Shown here in pieces: positions 32,844 to 42,037 of a DNA stretch of 64,000 nucleotides; positions within the stretch are counted from its first letter, which is position 1, and each line of letters starts with the position of its first letter. Under the pieces are notes generated by a model that saw only the letters and a program-made list of their open reading frames with translations, was not told the DNA's origin and ran no database searches. The stretch is from CBDAPX01 sp965198725. Its GTDB lineage: Bacteria > Pseudomonadota > Alphaproteobacteria > Rhodobacterales > Rhodobacteraceae. Both the position numbers and the translations under genes were made by a program. The stretch spans positions 744,001 to 808,000 of the forward strand of contig CBDAPX010000001.1 in the NCBI GenBank assembly GCA_965198725.1. The letters run 5' to 3'.

Positions 32844-33841
32844 GGCGGCGGCGGGGCTGTTTTCCGCAGCATCGCTATCAACGGCTCTTCTTGGTTGATC
32901 TGCAGCCGAACCGGCAGGGTGATGACCTTGCGCCGGTACTTCATCGTCAGACGAACGGCGTCTTTTTCCGTCGTCACCATCTGTGCCCCAAGCGCCTTTG
33001 CTTCTTGTTCCAACCGTCCCAGCAGGGCGGGGGTCAGCGGTTGGTGATCGTCCAACGGTTCCGCCCGAAGAACCCGTGCGCCCAGATCGCGCAGAGTGTC
33101 GAAGAATTTCTGCGGTGTGCCGATCCCAGCAAAGGCCAAAACATCTGTGTTCGACCAATCCATGCCGGTCTGCAATGGCGCGACATGACCGGTCACATGC
33201 GGAACCGGTATATGATCGCTCCAAAGTTCTGCGAACCTTTCCTGTGCCGGCGCCTTTCCCAAAGACAGCACTGCATCGGCGCGTTGCAGTCCGATATCAA
33301 CTAGCTCTCTCAGCGGACCGGCGGGCAGGCAGCGCCCATTGCCAAACCCTTGCGCCGCGTCCACCACGATCACGGACATGTCCTTGGCCACGGCAGGGTT
33401 TTGAAATCCATCATCCAGCACGATCACCGTCGCCCCGGCCTGTTGCGCGGCGCGGGCACCCGCGGCGCGATCCTTGGCGACCCAAACCTCGGAAAAGGCC
33501 GCGATCAACAACGGCTCATCACCGGTTTGACTGGCGAGATGTTTGGACGGATCAACCGCGACCGGACCATCCAGCGATCCGCCATACCCTCGAGTGACGA
33601 CATGTGGTTCATGTCCCATGTCACGCAACGCCTGGACCATCCAGATGACGGTCGGCGTTTTGCCGGTCCCGCCCACGTTCAGGTTGCCGACACAGATCAC
33701 CGGGACATCCGCAACAAACGCACCCGGTGTGCGAACCCGCCGCGCCGTTGCCGCGGCATAGGCCCACCCTAGCGGCGCTAATAGGCCCGCGCGCAGATCA
33801 AATTGACCGGGTGGTTTTGACCAGAATTCAGGAGCGCGCAT
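32840..33841 (-). CDS. lpxK: Tetraacyldisaccharide 4'-kinase LpxK
   Basis: 333 residues. It phosphorylates the 4' position of the lipid A disaccharide at the inner membrane. Walker A is VGNLNVGGTGKTPTVIW, unusually early in the fold as in all LpxK, followed by SRGYGG-like TRGYGGSL, VLDDGFQN and a late TTEKDAVRL. The ATG at 33841 overlaps the waaA stop by 14 bp; an in-frame GTG at 33853 is also possible. Last gene of the leftward DUF4170-waaA-lpxK cluster. Confidence 0.93.
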   Translation of the reverse strand: MRAPEFWSKPPGQFDLRAGLLAPLGWAYAAATARRVRTPGAFVADVPVICVGNLNVGGTGKTPTVIWMVQALRDMGHEPHVVTRGYGGSLDGPVAVDPSKHLASQTGDEPLLIAAFSEVWVAKDRAAGARAAQQAGATVIVLDDGFQNPAVAKDMSVIVVDAAQGFGNGRCLPAGPLRELVDIGLQRADAVLSLGKAPAQERFAELWSDHIPVPHVTGHVAPLQTGMDWSNTDVLAFAGIGTPQKFFDTLRDLGARVLRAEPLDDHQPLTPALLGRLEQEAKALGAQMVTTEKDAVRLTMKYRRKVITLPVRLQINQEEPLIAMLRKTAPPPP

Positions 33842-35048
33842 GGGTTGTCTCACGCACGTCCAGAATATCTTGAACCAGATCCATCACGCGGTCTGTGACC
33901 GAAGCGCTTTCGGTCACAACATCCCAACCCGCCAATGCCATCGCCGCAGCCTTGTCAGGCGCAGATGTTTCAAGCACGGCTTGGGACAGTGTGGTTCGAT
34001 TGCGCACCGCCAACGCGGCCCCCGCGCGATGCAGGCGATAGTATGCTTGGCTATACCGTTCGACATTCGGCCCGTACAAGATGGCTGACCCCAAAGCGGC
34101 TACTTGAGAGGGGTTTCGCCCGCCATGTCCGCTCGTCATGGAACTGCCGATAAAGGTAACTGGGGCGACCCGCGTCCAGACAGACATATCTTCTGGTTCG
34201 GTCACCAGCAGGATTTGGGTATTGTCATCAATTTCGCCGTCATTGATCCACGTGCTCCAACGCATGCCTGACCCGCTCAAAGCCTGGCGAAAGAAAGAGG
34301 CGTCAGCGGGATCATCAGGAAACAAGACCAGCAACATGCGATGTGAAAAGCGAACGGCCTGCCGGTGGGCATAAAGCACATCTGGCAACTCGTCGGTCTT
34401 GATGTGAATGCCAAGCCATACGGGCCGTCCGGCCACGGTTGATGTCACCAGGTTCAACTCGCTTTCTGAACACGCCGCTGGACTGCGTCCTTCCTGAAGG
34501 CGCGGCATCACGGTCAATCGATCCATGGGTGCGCCCAGCTTTTCCAGAGCAGTGGCTGCACCTTGGCTGTTCGCCATGATGGCGGTGAAAAGTGACAAGG
34601 CCGAGCCCATGGGATTGGTAAAAAACCGTCGGCGTTCGGATTTGAAACCGGAGGTATCTGCATCCAGCAAGATCAACGGAACCCCGTGATATGCGATCAG
34701 TCGGATAACAGGCAGTTTCAAATGCCCCCCGGTCCAGAGGCACAGATCGGGTCGCCAGTGATGCAAGAACAACCGCGCCTCGTTGCTGGTTTCCACAGGC
34801 ATGCCATCGAACAAAATTTCGTTTTCGTCGTCCAAAGCGGCCCGCGGACAGTTTGGTGCATCACACGTCAAAAGAAACTGCAGGTCCGGGCGAAACACCG
34901 TCAGGCGTTGAGCGATATCTTTGAGCGCCGCGTACCGGTCATCTGACGTTGCATGCGCCCAAACCAGTTCCCCGTCTGGCCTGGGTGGTCGGTCTTGCCG
35001 TGGATCACTTGATCGCCGGGCAAAGGGTCCGGTGCGCGCATGCGACAA
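33828..35048 (-). CDS. waaA: 3-deoxy-D-manno-octulosonic-acid (Kdo) transferase-like glycosyltransferase WaaA, divergent
   Basis: 406 residues. The C-terminal GT-B half is WaaA-like: VTFIGSSMTSGHGGRNPSQVAALGSAILYGPNV. The N-terminal half is divergent: LVWAHATSDDRYA replaces the usual WLHA-SVGE stretch, and DTSGFKSERRRFF replaces the ARLSERS motif. The hydrophobic N-terminal anchor of WaaA is missing. The apparent start is a TTG at 35048, three bases after the DUF4170 stop, with a poor ribosome site. Position next to lpxK supports a role in adding Kdo to lipid A. Confidence 0.82.
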   Translation of the reverse strand: MSHARTGPFARRSSDPRQDRPPRPDGELVWAHATSDDRYAALKDIAQRLTVFRPDLQFLLTCDAPNCPRAALDDENEILFDGMPVETSNEARLFLHHWRPDLCLWTGGHLKLPVIRLIAYHGVPLILLDADTSGFKSERRRFFTNPMGSALSLFTAIMANSQGAATALEKLGAPMDRLTVMPRLQEGRSPAACSESELNLVTSTVAGRPVWLGIHIKTDELPDVLYAHRQAVRFSHRMLLVLFPDDPADASFFRQALSGSGMRWSTWINDGEIDDNTQILLVTEPEDMSVWTRVAPVTFIGSSMTSGHGGRNPSQVAALGSAILYGPNVERYSQAYYRLHRAGAALAVRNRTTLSQAVLETSAPDKAAAMALAGWDVVTESASVTDRVMDLVQDILDVRETTHARS

Positions 35049-35051
35049 GCG

Positions 35052-35294
35052 TCAATCCAATTCTTCCGTGGCCGATGCTGCTTTTTCTTCGTCGCGCAGC
35101 CGATGAATATGGGCGATGAAATACCGCGTGTGCGCGTTGTCGACCGTGCGCTGCGCTTCGGATTTCCACGCGTTATAGGCGCTTTCATAATCCGGGAACA
35201 TGCCGACAATATGGATGTCATCAACATCCTTGAACGCGTTCTTTGTGGGATCAATCAACTCGCCACCAAAGACAAGGTGCAGACGTTGGGCCAT
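35052..35294 (-). CDS. DUF4170 small protein
   Basis: 80 residues, soluble, no signal peptide. The HLVFGGELIDPTKNAFKDVD start, the GMFPDYESAYNAWKS middle and the TVDNAHTRYFIAHIHRL end match the alphaproteobacterial DUF4170 family, usually found beside waaA. Biochemical function is unknown. GAGGA precedes the ATG, and the gene ends three bases before the waaA start, so the two are cotranscribed. Confidence 0.88.
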   Translation of the reverse strand: MAQRLHLVFGGELIDPTKNAFKDVDDIHIVGMFPDYESAYNAWKSEAQRTVDNAHTRYFIAHIHRLRDEEKAASATEELD

Positions 35295-35362
35295 TGCGAC
35301 ATCCTCATGTTTTGGGGCCGGTGCTTTGGCGCAACCTACGGATTGACGTCGTCAGGTCAAGT

Positions 35363-36139
35363 TCACGACTGCACGGATTGCGTCAGCGCATCGTGAATGC
35401 CGGGATTAGCGGCAATGACGCCGTTGACGGTGGGGTGCGGATTGTTAAAGCGAAGCTGCTGACCGGCTTTATCGCTGCAGATGGCCCCAGCTTCGCGCAG
35501 GATCAATTCACCTGCTGCGATATCCCATTCCCAGGTTGGTCGAAATGTCAGCATGCCGTCAAAGCGTCCCTGCGCGACAAGACACATCCGATAGGCCAGC
35601 GATGGCCTGTGATCGCGTTTGAAAGCAGGCACATCGCCTTTCCAGTGCTCGGGTTGCATGTTCACCCGCGTGGCCAGCATATGCGCCGTCGCCAGATCGG
35701 CATGGGCCGTCACCGAAATCTCTCGGTCGTTGAGTGTCGCACCGCCACCTGCGCTTGCAGCATAAAGCAAACCGCGCAAGGGCAGGAACACTGCCGCGGC
35801 AACCGGCACGCCGTTTTCCAGAACCGCGACCGAATGCGCCCAGGTCCGCGCGCCGTCTGCAAAGCTGCGGGTGCCATCGATCGGGTCCACAACGAACACC
35901 CGTTCGCGGGTGAGCCTGTCGCTGTCATCCTCGGTTTCTTCTGACAGCCAGCCGTAGTCCGGGCGCGCGCCGCGCAGGTAGTCGAACAGAAAGTCATTGA
36001 CCGCCAAATCCGCCTCGGTGACCGGGCCGGCCCCATCCGGTTTGTCCCACCGCTTGGCCGTCTGACCAGAATACCGGGTGGCAATATCGCCTGCCCCGTG
36101 CACCGCATCGATCAAGAGGTGAAGGTCAGCTTCCGGCAA
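35363..36139 (-). CDS. Inositol-monophosphatase-fold phosphatase (CysQ-like, 3'(2'),5'-bisphosphate nucleotidase)
   Basis: 258 residues. Metal-dependent phosphatase motifs are GPVTEADLAVNDF, WLSEETEDD, VDPIDGTRSFADG (DPxDGT metal site) and the late TWEWDIAAGELIL. It fits 3'-phosphoadenosine-5'-phosphate phosphatases in cytosolic sulfur metabolism; inositol-1-phosphatase activity cannot be excluded. It overlaps pmbA by 14 bp, so both are in one leftward operon with the waaA cluster 68 bp downstream. Confidence 0.88.
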   Translation of the reverse strand: MPEADLHLLIDAVHGAGDIATRYSGQTAKRWDKPDGAGPVTEADLAVNDFLFDYLRGARPDYGWLSEETEDDSDRLTRERVFVVDPIDGTRSFADGARTWAHSVAVLENGVPVAAAVFLPLRGLLYAASAGGGATLNDREISVTAHADLATAHMLATRVNMQPEHWKGDVPAFKRDHRPSLAYRMCLVAQGRFDGMLTFRPTWEWDIAAGELILREAGAICSDKAGQQLRFNNPHPTVNGVIAANPGIHDALTQSVQS

Positions 36140-37472
36140 GGGTCATCCCATCGATCAGCAAGGATGGAACGACACGGGACAAATGCGTGCGCGCGTCATT
36201 GGCTGGTATGATCCGGCGCAACATATCGCGCAGGTTGCCGGCGATTGTGCATTCGTTCACGGGATAGGCGATCTGACCGTTTTCAACCCAAAACCCGGAA
36301 GCCCCGCGCGAATAGTCACCAGTGTTTGGGTTGATCGTGCTCCCGATCATCGATGTGACCAACAGCCCGGTGCCCATATCCTTCAAAAGGTCTTCGCGGC
36401 TCTGGTCGCCTTGGGTAATCTCGATATTCCATGGGCTGGGGCTGGGTCCCGACGAGGTGCCGCGTGCCGCGTTGCCGGTCGATGTCAGACCCAGCTTGCG
36501 CGCATTAGCCAGATCCAGCGTCCATTGCGTCAGAACGCCCTGATCGACGATCACACGTCGTTGGGTTGGCAGGCCTTCGGCGTCAAAAGCCCGAGATCCT
36601 GTGACGCGGGGTCGTTGGGGATCTTCAATGATCGATAAGGCGTCAGGCAGCACGGGCTCTCCCGACGCGTCTTTCAGCCATGTGGACCCACGCGCAACCG
36701 CCGCGCCGTTCACCGCGGCCAGTAAATGCCCGACAAGCGAGCTGGAAATGCGTTCATCAAACACCACCGGATAGGTTCCGGTCGCAGGTTTGCGCGGTGC
36801 CAACCGTTCGACCGCCCGCTGCGCGGCCCTTTCCCCAATCTCGGTTGCAGACCGCAAGTCGGCCGCAAAAATGCGCATGTCACCGTCATAATCCCGCTCC
36901 ATGCTGGTGCCTTCACCCGCGATGGCCACGCACGAAATCGACATGCTGGTGCGTTTGTATCCACCGGAAAACCCATTGCTGGCAGCCATGTGCACGTTGG
37001 ACACTGAATAGCTGGCATTGGCGCTTTGAACCTGGGAAATGCCCGAATTTTGCAAGGCGGCGTTTTCTGCGGCGAGCGCATGCTCCTGCAACTCTGCCGG
37101 TGTGGGTTCGGCGCTTGGGTCGGCCAATTGCAACGCGTCCATGTCCCAGGACTGAATGAGTTGGTCGGCGTCGGCCAACCCGGCATTAGGATCATCGGGC
37201 GCTTCGCCAGCCATCGCAACCGCGCGTTCGGCCATGATCTGCAAGGTTTCCGTCTTGGTATCGGACGACGACACGATGGCCTGCTTCTGGCCCACAAAAA
37301 CGCGCAGACCGATATCCTGGCCTTCGGATCGTTCCGCTTGTTCCAGAGCCCGTTCGCGGACATCTGCCGAAAGCGTCACGTCATCAACGATCAGAACATC
37401 CGCGGCTTCGGCACCGGACTGGCGGGCAATGGATAGCACCTCTTGCGCTATCTCCTCCATCGATCTGCTCAT
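36126..37472 (-). CDS. pmbA: TldD/PmbA-family protease PmbA
   Basis: 448 residues. The three-part architecture is visible: an N-terminal domain with QDIGLRVFVGQKQAIVSSSD, a middle domain, and a C-terminal part with GTSSGPSPSPWNIEI and SMIGSTINPNTGDYSRGASGFWVENG. PmbA partners with TldD to mature modified peptides and degrade antitoxins; the HExxxH zinc site lies in TldD rather than PmbA, and none is seen here. GAGGA precedes the ATG at 37472. Confidence 0.92.
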   Translation of the reverse strand: MSRSMEEIAQEVLSIARQSGAEAADVLIVDDVTLSADVRERALEQAERSEGQDIGLRVFVGQKQAIVSSSDTKTETLQIMAERAVAMAGEAPDDPNAGLADADQLIQSWDMDALQLADPSAEPTPAELQEHALAAENAALQNSGISQVQSANASYSVSNVHMAASNGFSGGYKRTSMSISCVAIAGEGTSMERDYDGDMRIFAADLRSATEIGERAAQRAVERLAPRKPATGTYPVVFDERISSSLVGHLLAAVNGAAVARGSTWLKDASGEPVLPDALSIIEDPQRPRVTGSRAFDAEGLPTQRRVIVDQGVLTQWTLDLANARKLGLTSTGNAARGTSSGPSPSPWNIEITQGDQSREDLLKDMGTGLLVTSMIGSTINPNTGDYSRGASGFWVENGQIAYPVNECTIAGNLRDMLRRIIPANDARTHLSRVVPSLLIDGMTLAGS

Positions 37473-37558
37473 CGTCTATCCTCGTCGCTTTGAATCACAC
37501 GGACGTAGCAGTGCCAACGCCGTGCGGCAAGATGCGCTGTGAAACTTGTTGAGTCTTG

Positions 37559-39079
37559 TTATTGGATGCGTTGGCCGTTCGCTAGAATGTGGCCCTGTTC
37601 CGTGATGGTGATTGTGGAACTGAGGCTATCCGGTTCGGTTCCGGGCACTGCCAGCAAACCCATCATCATCCGTGCGCCCATCGCCTGGTCGTCTTGGACA
37701 AATCCTAGGGACACCAGATTGTCGAGCAAAGCATTGCCGCCTAGCAGGTTCAGATTCAGGCTGCCAACCGGCGATGGAAAGCCCATTACCTGCACAGGAT
37801 CTTCCGTTTCAAAAGAGAACGCGCCGTCTCCAGACAGAGTGGCGCCTGCAAACGACAACAGCAATTCGTTCACGTCTAACGTTTCAAGAGCGACCGGGGG
37901 CTCTTCCAATACATCTTCGTTTCGGGCGACTTCAAACACATCGATCAGGACTTTTGCGGTGCCAGATAGGTTGACCACGAGGTCGGACGGATCGCGGGGC
38001 AACAACGTGCCCGGATCGAAAATGTTCCAGAGCCCGTCGGACATCTCCAGCCCTTCGAGGCGAAAGCCAAATCCAAAAGGTTGTGCCTCGTCCGATTCTG
38101 CCAGCGGAAGCTGCACCAGGAGACCCGAGTTTTCGATTGCGAAACTGACTGGAAAGGGCAGGTCCGGAATGCTCATTAAGACATTGGATTGCGCATAGCT
38201 GACATCATAGCTGATGCCACTGTCATCCAGTGATGCATCAATGGCGCCACCGTTTGACCGCGTTTGGATGGCAACGGTTTGCCCGTCGGGCGAGGCGAGG
38301 TCGATTTCCGTTTGTCCGCCGCCATAGGACACAATCCCGCTACCGGCAAATAGGCCAAACATGTCCGACGATATCTCTGCGATATCCAAGTCTTCGGGGC
38401 GTTGGCCGGAGTTTTCGATTTGCACGTCGTCAATCGCGCCGACAATCCGTCCTTCGCCTCCGGCTTCTTGGTCGCTGAACCCAACGGAATACGTGATCTG
38501 ATCGATTGAGTAGGCCCGTTGATATCGCCGGGTCGCGCCAGGTATCGACACGTTGTTTCCCGTGATGTTGTTCATCGCGACGTCAAAGGCGAGAACCTCT
38601 TCAGAGAGGGTTTCTTCCCCTTCGACAGCCTCGGCCAAGACGACGCGGGCTTCTTCGGCGGCATAGTCATATACCAGCTCTTCGGGTGTTCCAGACACCA
38701 ACAAGGACGCGCCTTTTTGGTCGACGAGAAATCGGACCATGAAATCCTGATCTAGTTCGTTTTCGCCTTCGATGAGAAACGGAATTGATGCAGGGAATAT
38801 CACGGAAACCGACCCGTCATCGTTTTCAATTAGCTCGAGCGTATCGATCGTAGCAGACATCTGCGTTACGTCGTCACCCTCTTCCCGCGACACAATGCGC
38901 ATGTTGTTCAGGGTGAGACGGTCATCGCTAACACTCTCTTCAGCGGTGATTTCATAACCGATCTCTATGTCTTTGCGCATGTCGTCCCAGACAATGCGCG
39001 CGGTGACATCGGCAGAGGCAGATGTTCCCAGAACAAGAGAAGCGGCGCAAAACGCAAAGCGAGAAATTGGAAATGTCAT
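37559..39079 (-). CDS. DUF2125 exported protein
   Basis: 506 residues with a signal peptide (MTFPISRFAFCAASLVLG, cleavage near SASADV). The mature part is acidic and beta-rich with many short Asp/Glu-containing strands, as in alphaproteobacterial DUF2125 proteins; the related gene families are often around 340-510 residues. Function is unknown, and an envelope or lipid-binding role is only a guess. The ATG at 39079 is chosen because GGAAGG lies seven bases upstream and the signal peptide begins there. It is 86 bp upstream of pmbA. Confidence 0.8.
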   Translation of the reverse strand: MTFPISRFAFCAASLVLGTSASADVTARIVWDDMRKDIEIGYEITAEESVSDDRLTLNNMRIVSREEGDDVTQMSATIDTLELIENDDGSVSVIFPASIPFLIEGENELDQDFMVRFLVDQKGASLLVSGTPEELVYDYAAEEARVVLAEAVEGEETLSEEVLAFDVAMNNITGNNVSIPGATRRYQRAYSIDQITYSVGFSDQEAGGEGRIVGAIDDVQIENSGQRPEDLDIAEISSDMFGLFAGSGIVSYGGGQTEIDLASPDGQTVAIQTRSNGGAIDASLDDSGISYDVSYAQSNVLMSIPDLPFPVSFAIENSGLLVQLPLAESDEAQPFGFGFRLEGLEMSDGLWNIFDPGTLLPRDPSDLVVNLSGTAKVLIDVFEVARNEDVLEEPPVALETLDVNELLLSFAGATLSGDGAFSFETEDPVQVMGFPSPVGSLNLNLLGGNALLDNLVSLGFVQDDQAMGARMMMGLLAVPGTEPDSLSSTITITEQGHILANGQRIQ

Positions 39080-39207
39080 TTGGGGGCCTTCCGGCAGATT
39101 CAAGGCGCATCGTCATTGGTTCATATGGTGTCGTCAAGTCCACAAGGGTAGACCCCAGCCCCAGTCCGTCCTAGGACATGATGAAACTGCGAAAGGGTAT
39201 GCTCAAA

Positions 39208-39957
39208 ATGGATATGACAGGAAAAACTGTACTGATCACCGGGGCCAGCCGCGGCATCGGGGCGGCGGCCGCAGAGGTTTTTGTTCAAGCGGGTGCTCAG
39301 GTGGTTCCTGCGGCCCGCAGCAAAGAGCAGATTGATGCGCTTGCCAGCTCTTTGGGACCCAACGCCATTGGCGTCGCTTGCGACGTCAGTAATTGGGACG
39401 ATGTTGCCGGTGCCGTGGACACATGCGTGCAGCAATTTGGCGGTCTGGATGTCCTGATCGGCAACGCCGGCGTCGTGGAACCCATTTCGCACCTTAAAAC
39501 ATCTGATCCCGCCAATTGGGCCAACGTCATCGATATCAACCTCAAAGGGGTCTATTACGGCATGCGCGCCGCAGCCCCGGTCATGACCGCGAACGGTGGC
39601 GGTACGATTATCACCATCAGTTCCGGCGCGGCGCATGGGCCTGTTGAGGCGTGGAGCCATTATTGCAGCTCCAAGGCGGCGGCCGCGATGCTGACATCCT
39701 GTCTGGACAAGGAAGAGCGCGACAATGGCATCCGCGCGATGGGCCTGTCACCGGGCACCGTGGCGACCCAGATGCAGCGCGAGATCAAGGCAAGCGGTAT
39801 AAACCCTGTCAGCCAGCTGGATTGGGAGGTTCATATCCCTGCCGATTGGCCCGCGCGCGCGCTGCTTTGGATGTGTGGGGCGGATGCGGATGAATTTGTT
39901 GGCACGGAAATCTCGTTGCGGGACGAAGCCATTCGCGCGCGGGTCGGTCTGATATGA
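39208..39957 (+). CDS. Short-chain dehydrogenase/reductase
   Basis: 249 residues. The classical SDR cofactor motif is TVLITGASRGIGAAAAEVF, followed by LIGNAGVVEP (NAG). The catalytic triad is Ser in ITISSGAAHG plus Tyr and Lys in HYCSSKAAA, where the YxxxK pattern reads YCSSK. It oxidises or reduces an unknown alcohol or ketone. The ATG at 39208 gives the usual SDR N-terminus; in-frame ATGs at 39178 and 39199 are less likely. It overlaps the enoyl-CoA hydratase gene by ATGA, suggesting one small fatty-acid or amino-acid degradation unit. Confidence 0.88.
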   Translation: MDMTGKTVLITGASRGIGAAAAEVFVQAGAQVVPAARSKEQIDALASSLGPNAIGVACDVSNWDDVAGAVDTCVQQFGGLDVLIGNAGVVEPISHLKTSDPANWANVIDINLKGVYYGMRAAAPVMTANGGGTIITISSGAAHGPVEAWSHYCSSKAAAAMLTSCLDKEERDNGIRAMGLSPGTVATQMQREIKASGINPVSQLDWEVHIPADWPARALLWMCGADADEFVGTEISLRDEAIRARVGLI

Positions 39958-40568
39958 TCGAACTCGCTCAGCAGGACGGTTTGTGGATCGCGACCATCAA
40001 CCGTCCTGACAAGGCCAATTCGCTGACCGCCGACATGTTGGAGCGTCTAACCGAGATTGCGCTTGAGGCAAAAGAGGCGCGGGCGCTCATCCTGACGGGA
40101 ACCGGAAAGGTGTTCAGCGCAGGCGCCGATCTGGACGAAGCGCGCGCCGGATTGGCCGTGTCGGATGTTTGGGAACGGTTGTCTGGTGCGATTGCCGATT
40201 TGCCATGCCTGACGATTGCCGCGCTGAACGGAACGCTGGCAGGTGGGGCGATGGGCATGGCCTTGGCCTGTGACATCCGTATTGCGCCCGAACACGCAAA
40301 GTTCTTCTATCCGGTCATGAAGCTGGGGTTCCTGCCTCAGCCGTCTGATCCAGCGCGTCTGCGTGCGCTGGTTGGACCGGCGCGGACAAAGATGATCCTG
40401 ATGGCGGGCCAAAAGATCACTGCGCCCGAGGCTTTAACCTATGGTCTGATCGATCGGATCGTGCCGGCCGCAGACGTGGTCAGCGTCGCCGCTGAACTGG
40501 CCGCTGACAGCGCCGCCGCATCGGTTGATATCGCGCATCAAATCAAAGCGATGTGTCAGCCAGACTGA
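39954..40568 (+). CDS. Enoyl-CoA hydratase/isomerase-family protein (short)
   Basis: 204 residues, shorter than the usual 255-270; the C-terminal helical trimerisation part is reduced. The crotonase core is present: INRPDKANSLTADM, the oxyanion-hole segments FSAGADLDEA and LNGTLAGGAMGMALACDIRI, and ALTYGLIDRIV. The position normally holding a catalytic Glu next to the second oxyanion loop is in a FFYPVMKLGFLP context, so activity type is uncertain. Coupled to the SDR gene; its stop directly abuts the stop of the convergent HNH gene. Confidence 0.87.
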   Translation: MIELAQQDGLWIATINRPDKANSLTADMLERLTEIALEAKEARALILTGTGKVFSAGADLDEARAGLAVSDVWERLSGAIADLPCLTIAALNGTLAGGAMGMALACDIRIAPEHAKFFYPVMKLGFLPQPSDPARLRALVGPARTKMILMAGQKITAPEALTYGLIDRIVPAADVVSVAAELAADSAAASVDIAHQIKAMCQPD

Positions 40569-40889
40569 TTATCTCTTCCGCCGCTTTCCGCGCGTGCGGG
40601 ACATGAATTCAGGGGGGCGTTTGCGCACCCATTTGATGAACCGGCTCAGGCGGGGATGATCGCGCAGGGCTTCGACGGTGTTGTAAACCTGCGCGAGTTC
40701 GGCTTCGGTGCAAGAGGCGTGAATTTCTTTGTGGCACAGGTGATGCAACAGCACCGTTGGACCACCTTTGCCGCCTTTGAGCTTTGGGATCAGGTGGTGC
40801 AAGCTTTGCGGTGTGCCGGGCGGGATCGGTCGCCCGCACAGCCCACAGACCGGATCGTCGCTCTTGGTCTCTTGATGGTCTCGCGCCAT
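40569..40889 (-). CDS. Small HNH endonuclease-domain protein
   Basis: 106 residues. A zinc-finger-type HNH core is visible: CGLCGRPIP, then QSLHHLIPKLKGGKGG with the catalytic His pair, and LLHHLCHKEIHA with the last CxxxxH. The C-terminus is basic (RTRGKRRKR). It lies convergent with the crotonase gene and divergent from the flavoprotein gene, without partner restriction or phage genes, so a housekeeping or orphan role is likelier than restriction. The ATG at 40889 is chosen over a TTG at 40925. Confidence 0.83.
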   Translation of the reverse strand: MARDHQETKSDDPVCGLCGRPIPPGTPQSLHHLIPKLKGGKGGPTVLLHHLCHKEIHASCTEAELAQVYNTVEALRDHPRLSRFIKWVRKRPPEFMSRTRGKRRKR

Positions 40890-40939
40890 GGTGCGAAAGC
40901 ATGGCGCGCAACTGAAAGAAGGCAAGGCAAGAGACCCTT

Positions 40940-42037
40940 ATGATCGCGGATCAAAGCCATACGACAGACGCATTGGTCATCGGTGCGGGCCCGGCAGGGC
41001 TGGCTGCTGCCGAGGTCATGGCACAGTCGGGGTATAAGGTCATGGTGGCCGACGCGATGCCATCCCCGGCGCGCAAATTCCTGATGGCGGGGAAGTCCGG
41101 GCTGAACCTGACAAAATCGGAACCGATTGGCGTATTCCTGCGATTTTATGGCGATGGTTCGGGTGTCTTGCCTGCGATTGTCGCCGATTTCGGACCGGGT
41201 GAGGTTCAATCCTGGGCGCGTGGGCTTGGCCAAGAGATGTTCACCGGCAGTTCGGGGCGTGTATTTCCGAGCGTTATGAAAGCCTCGCCGCTGTTGCGCG
41301 CATGGTTGGCGCGGCTCGAAGGGCTGGGTTTGGTTTTGCAACGGCGTTGGCGCTGGATCGGGGTCGACGGCGACACTTTCGTTTTCGACACGCCACAGGG
41401 CGCGACAAGTGTGACCGCCAAGGCCGTTGTGCTCGCCCTTGGCGGGGCCAGCTGGGCAAGGTTGGGGTCGGACGGACGATGGGCGGATGTGGTGTCGCGG
41501 CGATCCATTCCTGTAGTCCCTTTTGCGGCGTCGAACGCGGGCCTTCAGGTCAACTGGTCCGATCATATGCGCGCCCATTTCGGCAAGCCCCTGAAAAACG
41601 TGGTGTTTCGGGCTGCTGACATTTTGTCCCGAGGCGAGGCCGTGATTTCCGAAAAAGGGCTGGAGGGCGGTGGTCTTTATCCGCTTGGACCGGCGGTGCG
41701 GGATCAGGCCCCGGTATTTGTGGACCTTGTCCCAGATGTGTCGCAGGTCCATCTGACGGCCCGGATCGACCGGCCGCGTGGCAAGTCCTCACTTGGCAAC
41801 CATTTGCGCAAATCCGCACGGTTAAAACCCGAACACATTGCTTTGCTCAACGAATTTGCCCGCCCCTTGCCGCAGTCTACCGAGGACCTGGCGCAATTGA
41901 TCAAGGCTCTTCCGATCCGTCATCAGGGGCTGCGCCCGATGGATGAGGCGATATCAACTGTTGGCGGCGTTCCACTTTCGGCGGTTGATCGCGGTTTGAT
42001 GCTGCGCGATTGGCCCGGGGGTGTTCTGCGCCGGTGA
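40940..42037 (+). CDS. TIGR03862/HI0933-type flavoprotein, reading frame interrupted
   Basis: 365 residues as read, with an FAD-binding N-terminus ALVIGAGPAGLAAAEVM, KFLMAGKSGLNLT, GQEMFTGSSGRVFPS and VLALGGASWARLGSDG, all characteristic of the HI0933-like NAD(P)/FAD protein family. Reading ends in DWPGGVLRR at a TGA. The expected family ending (WDAPTGGYLLTACLATG) is found immediately downstream in the next frame, so a one-base insertion in the G-run at 42017-42021 has shifted the frame. The protein is therefore truncated and altered at its C-terminus unless the extra G is a sequencing artefact. Function of the family is uncertain. Confidence 0.85.
   Translation: MIADQSHTTDALVIGAGPAGLAAAEVMAQSGYKVMVADAMPSPARKFLMAGKSGLNLTKSEPIGVFLRFYGDGSGVLPAIVADFGPGEVQSWARGLGQEMFTGSSGRVFPSVMKASPLLRAWLARLEGLGLVLQRRWRWIGVDGDTFVFDTPQGATSVTAKAVVLALGGASWARLGSDGRWADVVSRRSIPVVPFAASNAGLQVNWSDHMRAHFGKPLKNVVFRAADILSRGEAVISEKGLEGGGLYPLGPAVRDQAPVFVDLVPDVSQVHLTARIDRPRGKSSLGNHLRKSARLKPEHIALLNEFARPLPQSTEDLAQLIKALPIRHQGLRPMDEAISTVGGVPLSAVDRGLMLRDWPGGVLRR

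Noticed and set aside
40790..41752. 320-codon reverse frame over the flavoprotein
   Set aside because: Antisense to a gene with clear FAD motifs; no family resemblance.
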